Positions 6,724-11,701 of a DNA stretch of 11,701 bases are shown here, piece after piece. Within the stretch, counting starts at the first letter, position 1; every line of letters starts with the position of its first letter. The DNA is from Tissierellia bacterium. GTDB taxonomy: Bacteria > Bacillota > Clostridia > Tissierellales > Tepidimicrobiaceae. A program made the translations under genes and the position numbers. Location: positions 1-11,701 of the forward strand of contig JAAZMG010000045.1 of the NCBI GenBank assembly GCA_012798935.1. The letters run 5' to 3'. The notes beneath the pieces are model-generated. The model was given only the letters and a program-made list of their open reading frames with translations. It was not told the origin of the DNA and did not search any database.

Positions 6724-6976
6724 CAAATTCATTACAAGAACTATTCAAAAGTTTAAGCTTTTCTTTTCTACTTAATTGTTTTATATCCCATTCTCTTTTT
6801 TGGGCAGATATTTTATTATTATGGTTTTCTACATATACCAACTTAACGGGTAATCTGCTCCTTGTGTATTTAGAGGCTTTGCCAGCATTATGGGTTTTTA
6901 GTCTATTATCTAAATCTACGGTCCATCCAGTATATAAAGTTTTATCAGCACATTCTAAAATATATACATAGCACAT
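6719..6976 (-). CDS. Small GIY-YIG domain protein (YhbQ/YazA, UPF0213-like)
   Basis: An 85-residue single-domain GIY-YIG nuclease-superfamily protein. The two halves of the name motif are YVYILECADKTLYTGWT (3-19), with YVY at 3-5 and YTG at 15-17. They are followed by the catalytic-type Arg25 in DNRLKTHN, then AGKASKYTRSRLPVKLVY (31-48) and the C-terminal REWDIKQLSRKEKLKLL (61-77) with the likely metal-binding Glu62. The length is normal for this stand-alone class. The cellular role is not settled; the family has been linked to DNA nicking or repair. It is the last gene of the operon. Its ribosome site AGGTGA overlaps the recX stop codon and only 10 nt separate the genes, so translational coupling is likely. 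Its end overlaps the terminator hairpin. Confidence 0.92.
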   Translation of the reverse strand: MCYVYILECADKTLYTGWTVDLDNRLKTHNAGKASKYTRSRLPVKLVYVENHNNKISAQKREWDIKQLSRKEKLKLLNSSCNEFE

Positions 6977-6986
6977 TTAATATCAC

Positions 6987-7598
6987 CTATTTCACCAATT
7001 CTTTTAGTATCTTATAAACACAATCAGAAGAATAGCCCCGTCTTTGGAGAAATCCACCTAGTTTTCTATATTTACCATTTTTATCATCCTTCTTATAGGT
7101 AGGCAATTTTTTCTTAGCTAATTTTAAGGCCCTAGTATATTCAGTATCATCTTCATCTAATACTTCATCGATTATTTCATCAGAGATACCTTTTTTATAT
7201 AATTCATACTTTATTTTTTGGGGACCATATTTGTTTAGATTTATTTTGTCCCTTGCAAAAGATTTGGCAAATTCTAAATCATCTATAAGTCTATGACTTT
7301 CCAAATAAGCTATAGTATTTTCTATGAATTTATTGTCAAAACCCTCTTTGGTTAATTTGTCTTGGATTTCCTTTTTTGATCTTTGCCTATAACTAATGAA
7401 TCGTAAAGCATAATCATTAGCTTTAGCTTGCTGTTCTGCTATTAAAATGTCTTCAATATAATTCCTATCTATTTCCGTATTTTCCCATAGTTTATATTTA
7501 TACTGGATTTCCTTTAAAATACCAAAGGCAAATTCTCCATCTATATATATATTAACTCTTTTCTTATTTCTTTGAGGTTCAATTTTTGTAATTATCAT
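6987..7598 (-). CDS. recX: Regulatory protein RecX
   Basis: RecX binds the RecA filament and modulates recombination and the SOS response. The 203-residue protein is the longer Firmicute form. An N-terminal beta-type region (1-30, ITKIEPQRNKKRVNIYIDGE) precedes tandem three-helix repeats: YALRFISYRQRSKKEIQDKL (63-82) with EGFDNKFI; YLESHRLIDDLEFAKSFARD (98-117) with KYGPQKIKYELYKKGI; and a last repeat ending GGFLQRRGYSSDCVYKILKE (181-200). The start has AAAGGTGAT about 5 nt before the ATG. It is third in a minus-strand operon, 12 bp after the hydrolase stop. RecX is more often found near recA or alone; here it neighbours another DNA-related gene (GIY-YIG), but the two upstream hydrolases have no evident link to recombination. 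Confidence 0.93.
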   Translation of the reverse strand: MIITKIEPQRNKKRVNIYIDGEFAFGILKEIQYKYKLWENTEIDRNYIEDILIAEQQAKANDYALRFISYRQRSKKEIQDKLTKEGFDNKFIENTIAYLESHRLIDDLEFAKSFARDKINLNKYGPQKIKYELYKKGISDEIIDEVLDEDDTEYTRALKLAKKKLPTYKKDDKNGKYRKLGGFLQRRGYSSDCVYKILKELVK

Positions 7599-7610
7599 AA
7601 GATCACCTTT

Positions 7611-8594
7611 TTAAAATTCTGTAACTTTTTTTATATATCTTGCAGTTCTTTCTAAAATATTTACGGTAGCTATATCTTTAAATTTAGTATCAAAAGAATG
7701 TCCACCTTTTTTATGAATTAAAAAAGTATACTTTATTTCAAACTCCTTCAATTTTTTAACAAATTTTACTGATGATTCAAAAGGTACTGTAGTATCAAAT
7801 TTTCCATGAGCTATTAAACAGGGGACCATTTGTTTACTAACCCAGTTAATAGGGGAATAATAATCATATACCCCTCTCTCCTCTATAGGAGCTCCCTTTA
7901 AGGTTTGCTTAGTTGCAAATCTAGCAAATATAGATTTATTTTTTGAAATAAATATATCATTTAAATCCGTAGGAGCATAATAGGCAACAATGGCTTTTAT
8001 ACCTTTTATTCTTTCTTTATTTCCATTATAGGTGTAGTAGGTAGAATATAATAAAGAAAGATGTCCTCCGGCAGATAGTCCCATTAATACAATATTATTC
8101 TTATCTATAGACAAAGATTTACTATTTGTTTTTACATAGTCTAGTGCATCTGTGTAGTCAGAAAGAATATCTTCCATAGAGTTCCTATAGCCATATCTAT
8201 AATCAATACTGGCAACAGCAAATCCTTTTGAGGTCAAGTATTTACACCAAGAAACATTGTTTGGCTGATTTCTAAAACCAGAAATCCATCCTCCACCATG
8301 ACAAAAAAACACCAAGGGATGGTATTTATTAGCTTTTAAGGGAAGCCAAATATCCAACTTAAGGTTTTTATTTTTAGCTTTTTTATAAACAAAAGTTTTA
8401 CTTTCAAATTTTCTATCTGTTTCTATAGGTACTTTGGATTTGAATGTTTTCCAAATATATATAAAAATAGATATAAGAAAATAGTAAAATCCTAAAGTCA
8501 AATCTTCTATTGTAAGAAAAACAAATATTAAGAATAAATATATTTTATTTACTATAAAATAAGACATTTTAAGTTTATTTTTCAACTTGTCCAT
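7611..8594 (-). CDS. Membrane-anchored alpha/beta hydrolase (esterase/lipase-like)
   Basis: A 327-residue protein with one or two N-terminal membrane segments (about 11-29 and 35-50), then a cytoplasmic or surface alpha/beta hydrolase domain. The oxyanion motif HGGGW is at 99-103, the nucleophile elbow GLSAG at 172-176 with Ser174, the acid is Asp267 in HGKFDTTVP, and the base is His299 in KKGGHSFD. The complete triad and HGGG box place it in the carboxylesterase/hormone-sensitive-lipase-like group (Aes/BD-FAE type). The substrate cannot be read. AAGGTGAC lies 6 nt before the ATG. It follows the other hydrolase gene after 17 bp and precedes recX by 12 bp, so it is an operon member. The two hydrolases share the fold but have different motifs, so this is not a recent duplication. 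Confidence 0.88.
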   Translation of the reverse strand: MDKLKNKLKMSYFIVNKIYLFLIFVFLTIEDLTLGFYYFLISIFIYIWKTFKSKVPIETDRKFESKTFVYKKAKNKNLKLDIWLPLKANKYHPLVFFCHGGGWISGFRNQPNNVSWCKYLTSKGFAVASIDYRYGYRNSMEDILSDYTDALDYVKTNSKSLSIDKNNIVLMGLSAGGHLSLLYSTYYTYNGNKERIKGIKAIVAYYAPTDLNDIFISKNKSIFARFATKQTLKGAPIEERGVYDYYSPINWVSKQMVPCLIAHGKFDTTVPFESSVKFVKKLKEFEIKYTFLIHKKGGHSFDTKFKDIATVNILERTARYIKKVTEF

Positions 8595-8611
8595 AAATTG
8601 TCACCTTAGTT

Positions 8612-9619
8612 TTATTTTTCTAATGGATTTTCTATTGTTTCTCTACTTAATAAAGCTTTCTTTGCTTCTTTACTATTGATATTAAGTTTATGCAAAATAT
8701 ATTTAGCTAAAAAGTATCCAAAAGGAAGCCAGTTTACATGGCTAATAGGCAACACTTTTCTATTAGCACCATACATTTCATCATATAGAGCTTTACGTGA
8801 TTTAACAGGTAAAGTAGAATCAAAGTATGCGTCTATAAAAGTAACCTTCTTCATATCCAATAGATGGGCATAAGAAATAGGGTCTATTTTAAATAGAGGA
8901 TGAATTTCCTCACTGGATACAATATCATTAAAGGACATTTGCTTTACTTTTGGCAACTCCTTATTATAAATATCATATAGTATTTTTGAGTCCTTTAAAT
9001 TAAATTTTGTTTTAAAACCCTTATCAAACATCCTTCTAGCAAATACAGCAGCTGGAGATTGATGTAATATACGGGGAATATGCCCTCCTGTAGTCATAAA
9101 TAATAAGTGATTAATTCTATTATCCATGCTGCCTACTATAGTAGAGATCATACCACCTAAACAATATCCAACAACAATATTATTTCTTTTCCAAAAGCCT
9201 GATTGTTCTAATAGATCAATAGTACTTAAGGTATCTATTACTCCATGTTCCCAAAACTGATACATAATATCAATATCTGGATAAAGGTAAGATCTACCAC
9301 TCATAGAATTGTTTTCTACTCTAGTATAATTACCAGGAAGTATCAAAATACTGGTGCTAACTCCAGCATTGGCTAGGTGAGGACCAAGCCATAGAAGAAA
9401 CTTAATATTTCTACTCCCTAGGCCATGTAAGATCAAAGTTGAAGCCCTGGTTTCTTTTTTAGGTTCATAGAAATAAAACTCTACATTTTCAGTACCCATT
9501 GAAGGGTTTCTATATAAAGTTTTGTATCTTATATAACTACATCTATAGTTTTTTCCTTTAAATATATACCCAGAAACATAATCAATATTTTTTTTATTAT
9601 AAGAAAAATCAATAATCAT
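8612..9619 (-). CDS. Alpha/beta hydrolase with a cysteine nucleophile elbow
   Basis: A 335-residue soluble alpha/beta-hydrolase-fold protein. HGLGS (65-69) is the oxyanion-type turn after strand TLIL, and LPGNY (94-98) follows. The nucleophile elbow reads VGYCLGGM (150-157), with Cys153 where Ser is usual (codon TGT). The acid candidate is Asp267 in FIDAYFDSTLP and the base candidate is His294 in PISHVNWLPF. A GxCxGG elbow is typical of PHA synthases and resembles dienelactone hydrolases. However, the rest does not show the PhaC signature regions and there is no phaE or phaR nearby, so I do not call it PHA synthase. An acyltransferase or thioesterase-like activity is possible. There is no signal peptide. 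AAAGGGAT lies 6-7 nt before the ATG. It is the first gene of the operon and follows an extended -10 promoter. Confidence 0.82.
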   Translation of the reverse strand: MIIDFSYNKKNIDYVSGYIFKGKNYRCSYIRYKTLYRNPSMGTENVEFYFYEPKKETRASTLILHGLGSRNIKFLLWLGPHLANAGVSTSILILPGNYTRVENNSMSGRSYLYPDIDIMYQFWEHGVIDTLSTIDLLEQSGFWKRNNIVVGYCLGGMISTIVGSMDNRINHLLFMTTGGHIPRILHQSPAAVFARRMFDKGFKTKFNLKDSKILYDIYNKELPKVKQMSFNDIVSSEEIHPLFKIDPISYAHLLDMKKVTFIDAYFDSTLPVKSRKALYDEMYGANRKVLPISHVNWLPFGYFLAKYILHKLNINSKEAKKALLSRETIENPLEK

Positions 9620-9652
9620 TTATATATCCCTTTCAAAAACAATGATGAGTTT

Positions 9653-9682
9653 ATTATATCATAAAATAAAGAGTCTCTATAA
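9653..9682 (-). promoter_or_regulatory. Promoter of the hydrolase-recX-GIY-YIG operon
   Basis: On the minus strand TGATATAAT (9661-9653) is an extended -10 with a perfect TATAAT. A weak TTATAG -35 (9682-9677) lies 18 bp upstream. The -10 lies 33 nt before the ATG at 9619, giving a short leader that contains the ribosome site. Confidence 0.6.
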
Positions 9683-9729
9683 ACCTATTATATAACAGTG
9701 GAATAATATATATTTAAGGTATTTTTGCT

Positions 9730-10395
9730 CTATCTTCCCATAAAAAAACCAATTATGTAAAGCACCCATATATGGAGAGGATAGAATATATAGAAGAAAT
9801 ATTTAATATCTTTGCCCTTTTTACCGTTATACATAAGTATAAAAGGTAAAGCAAATACCATCATCCACTGGGGATTAGGAAAGAAACTAACCGACAATAT
9901 TATATAAGCTAAGGACATTTTAACTCTGTCTTCCTTTAAATAATGAAATATCAATACCATGGCAGTGCTCATTAGAGAACCTTCTGCAAAGGAGGAAAAA
10001 AAGAGTATTAGAATAATCAATAGTGTATTTTTTGTTTTTTCTCTACCTTCCATATTCCTTCTATTGCCAAGGGTAATTAGCAATGCTATTCCCAAAGCCA
10101 TAGAGAAGAATATATTATTAAAAATATAAGGTTTTCTTTTAAATATTAGATATAATATTCCATTACCTAAAAACATTATTCCTGCCCATGTAAACAATCT
10201 ATTCATATAAGCTACTCTATCTCTTGTATGATCATATCCTTCAGTTAATAAAAAGAAGAATACAGGAGCTACTACTCTACCTAACCAATGAAACCAATAA
10301 GGTGTATTTGGTATAAACTGAGCAATATGATCAAATACCATAAATATAATCATAATTATTTTTAGGCTAAATCTATCAAATATTTTATAATTCAT
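9730..10395 (-). CDS. TraX-family integral membrane protein
   Basis: A 221-residue polytopic membrane protein with about six or seven hydrophobic segments. Family-like features: the N-terminal SLKIIMIIFMVFDHIAQFIP (9-28) with its Asp-His pair; the segment WLGRVVAPVFFFLLTEGYDH (37-56) followed by TRDRVAYMNRLF; and the C-terminal KYFFYIFYPLHIWVLYII (about 198-215), which is typical of TraX. TraX of F acetylates the pilin subunit, but chromosomal Firmicute members lie far from conjugation genes and probably act as membrane acyltransferases on another substrate. No conjugation gene is seen here. The start has AGAAAGGA about 7 nt before the ATG. The stop is separated from the next minus-strand gene by 110 bp that carries that gene's own promoter, with no clear hairpin. 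Confidence 0.88.
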   Translation of the reverse strand: MNYKIFDRFSLKIIMIIFMVFDHIAQFIPNTPYWFHWLGRVVAPVFFFLLTEGYDHTRDRVAYMNRLFTWAGIMFLGNGILYLIFKRKPYIFNNIFFSMALGIALLITLGNRRNMEGREKTKNTLLIILILFFSSFAEGSLMSTAMVLIFHYLKEDRVKMSLAYIILSVSFFPNPQWMMVFALPFILMYNGKKGKDIKYFFYIFYPLHIWVLYIIGFFMGR

Positions 10396-10447
10396 TGTTT
10401 TTTCCTTTCTAAAGAAATTTGTTCAATTAAACATGCTTCATTCTAAC

Positions 10448-10453
10448 ATTATA
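10448..10453 (-). promoter_or_regulatory. Possible -10 box for the TraX-family gene
   Basis: The minus strand reads TATAAT here, about 52 nt before the ATG at 10395. The -35 region is AT-rich without a clear match, so this is tentative. Confidence 0.35.
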
Positions 10454-10494
10454 TAATAAATCGTTAGTTAAATAAATTCCTATAATAACATCTA

Positions 10495-10523
10495 TTGACA
10501 ACTTTAAACTGTACTGATATTAT
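10495..10523 (+). promoter_or_regulatory. Extended -10 promoter of the aminotransferase gene
   Basis: A perfect TTGACA -35 (10495-10500), a 17-bp spacer and TATTAT (10518-10523) preceded by TGA (10515-10517, extended -10). This is the best sigma-A promoter in the window. Transcription would start near 10530, leaving a leader of about 65 nt, which is too short for a T-box. Confidence 0.8.
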
Positions 10524-10542
10524 AAAAGTATAATAGATACAG
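10509..10542 (+). promoter_or_regulatory. Possible operator dyad over the -10 box
   Basis: TATTATA (10518-10524) and TATAATA (10529-10535) form a 7-bp inverted repeat around AAAG. It is framed by CTGTA (10509-10513) and TACAG (10538-10542), though the framing pair is off-centre by 2 bp. It covers the -10 and the expected start site, where a repressor could act. AT-rich chance symmetry is possible. Confidence 0.3.
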
Positions 10543-10594
10543 TGCCAATACATATCGATACAGATTAGATATAAATATTTAAGGAGGATTTATT

Positions 10595-11701
10595 ATGAAA
10601 AAACCATTGATTATGACACCTGGACCAACTCAGATTCATGAAGATGTAAGATGGGCAATGTCTAAAAACATTACTAACCCAGATTTAGATCCAAATTTTT
10701 TTGAATATTACAAAGAAACTTGCGATAAATTAAAAAAACTTTTGAACACAAAAGAAGATGTGCTTATATTAGATGGTGAAGGTATACTAGGCTTAGAAGC
10801 AGCTTGTGCTTCCCTTATTGAACCAGGAGATAGGGTACTTTGTATAGACAACGGAATATTTGGAAAAGGATTTGGAGATTTTGCTAAAATATACGGAGCA
10901 AAAGTAATATATTTTGAAGGGGACTATAGAAATCCTATAGATTTAGAGAAGTTAAAGAAATTTTTAGAAAAAGACCATGATTTTAAGCTAGCTACATTAG
11001 TCCATTGTGAAACACCTTCAGGGATTACTAATCCTATAGATAAAATATGTCCATTATTAAGAGAATATGGAATAATATCTGTAGTAGATTCAGTTTCAGC
11101 TATTGGAGGGGAGCCGGTGGAAGTAGATAAATGGCAATTAGATATGATACTAGGAGGAAGTCAAAAATGCATATCTGCATCTCCTGGATTAACATTTTTA
11201 AGTATTAGCAAAATAGCTTGGGATGCTATACTTAACAGAAAAACTCCTATAGCATCTTTTTACTGTAATTTAGCAATATGGAGAAACTGGTATCAAGAAA
11301 AATGGTTCCCTTATACTCAGCCTATAAGCGATATTTATGGATTAGATTGTGCAGTAGATAGAATTTTGCAAAACAATGATTATATAGAAAGACATAAAAA
11401 AATAGGTGAAGCAGTAAGAAAAGCTATAATTAAATCTGGTTTGAAACTCTACCCTATGAACGGTTATTCAAACACGGTAACCACTATGTTAGTTCCAGAA
11501 GGAGTCACATTTGACCAAATCAATAACCATATGCTAGAAAAACATAATATAATGATAGCAGGAGCTTTTGATTACTTAAAAGATAAGGTTATAAGAATAG
11601 GTCATATGGGTGAAAATTGCTATGAAGAAAAAGTATATATTACATTAAAAGCATTAGATGAAACTTTAAAGAAATATAAAGTAAAGATTAATGGAAGTTT
11701 G
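10595..11701 (+). CDS. Class V aminotransferase (serine-pyruvate / alanine-glyoxylate type), 3' end beyond the window
   Basis: A PLP-dependent aminotransferase of fold type I, class V, open for 369 codons to the window edge. Relatives are about 360-390 residues, so little is missing. Motifs: MTPGPTQIHEDV (7-18), the cofactor phosphate region DGEGILGLEAA (60-70), HCETPSGITNPI (137-148), the PLP-ring aspartate in VVDSVSAIGG (163-172, Asp165), and the Schiff-base lysine in GGSQKCISASPGL (187-199, Lys191). The C-terminal segment VIRIGHMGENC lies in the small domain. The family transfers amino groups between serine or alanine and pyruvate or glyoxylate, and some members act with phosphoglycerate dehydrogenase in serine metabolism; the exact substrate cannot be fixed here. 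AAGGAGGA lies 6 nt before the ATG. It is divergent from the TraX-family gene and has its own strong promoter. A serA-like gene may follow to the right, but this cannot be seen. Confidence 0.9.
   Translation, partial: MKKPLIMTPGPTQIHEDVRWAMSKNITNPDLDPNFFEYYKETCDKLKKLLNTKEDVLILDGEGILGLEAACASLIEPGDRVLCIDNGIFGKGFGDFAKIYGAKVIYFEGDYRNPIDLEKLKKFLEKDHDFKLATLVHCETPSGITNPIDKICPLLREYGIISVVDSVSAIGGEPVEVDKWQLDMILGGSQKCISASPGLTFLSISKIAWDAILNRKTPIASFYCNLAIWRNWYQEKWFPYTQPISDIYGLDCAVDRILQNNDYIERHKKIGEAVRKAIIKSGLKLYPMNGYSNTVTTMLVPEGVTFDQINNHMLEKHNIMIAGAFDYLKDKVIRIGHMGENCYEEKVYITLKALDETLKKYKVKINGSL

Noticed and set aside
8612..9619. PHA synthase (phaC)
   Set aside because: Only the GYCLGG elbow agrees. The wider PhaC signature regions are not recognisable and no pha genes are nearby.
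7611..9619. Recent tandem duplication of the two hydrolases
   Set aside because: Their motifs, nucleophiles (Ser174 against Cys153) and N-termini differ throughout. They share only the fold.
10530..10594. T-box or amino-acid riboswitch before the aminotransferase
   Set aside because: The leader is only about 65 nt and has neither a T-box sequence nor a terminator hairpin.

Overview
The window is low-GC DNA (roughly 30% G+C by eye) with strong AGGAGG/AGGTGA-type ribosome sites, TTG starts on two genes and Gram-positive protein families (GlpP, VanW, RecX, a duplicated P-loop ATPase, TraX). This points to an anaerobic Firmicute of the Clostridia/Tissierellia type. Species cannot be read from the sequence. 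Most of the window is chromosomal housekeeping and metabolism; no phage, transposase, CRISPR, tRNA or rRNA was seen.

Left part (1-2314, plus strand): the 3' part of homoserine kinase (thrB), a perfect 13-bp inverted repeat, then pyrroline-5-carboxylate reductase (proC). After proC lies a 462-bp gap. Most of it is one unusual nested near-palindrome (about 1919-2172), more GC-rich than its surroundings. It could be a MITE-like repeat or a large structured RNA, and it is the most interesting feature here.

Glycerol part (2315-5535): a P-loop ATPase of unknown function, built as two related halves, is followed after 64 bp by glycerol kinase (glpK, TTG start). A GlpP-type glycerol-3-phosphate responsive antiterminator (also TTG start) converges on glpK from the opposite strand. 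The short gap before glpK has no room for the antiterminator/terminator leader on which GlpP normally acts. GlpK also lacks the histidine that HPr phosphorylates in bacilli and enterococci. Control of this pair therefore probably differs from the Bacillus scheme.

Middle and right part (5747-10395): a VanW-domain protein on the plus strand ends at a hairpin that probably terminates from both sides. Facing it is a tight four-gene minus-strand operon, in transcription order: an alpha/beta hydrolase with a Cys nucleophile elbow, a membrane-anchored Ser esterase/lipase-like hydrolase, recX, and a small GIY-YIG protein. Upstream of it, also on the minus strand, is a TraX-family membrane protein.

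Right end (10396-11701): a divergent promoter region with a good extended -10 promoter drives a class V aminotransferase of the serine-pyruvate/alanine-glyoxylate type, which runs off the window edge.
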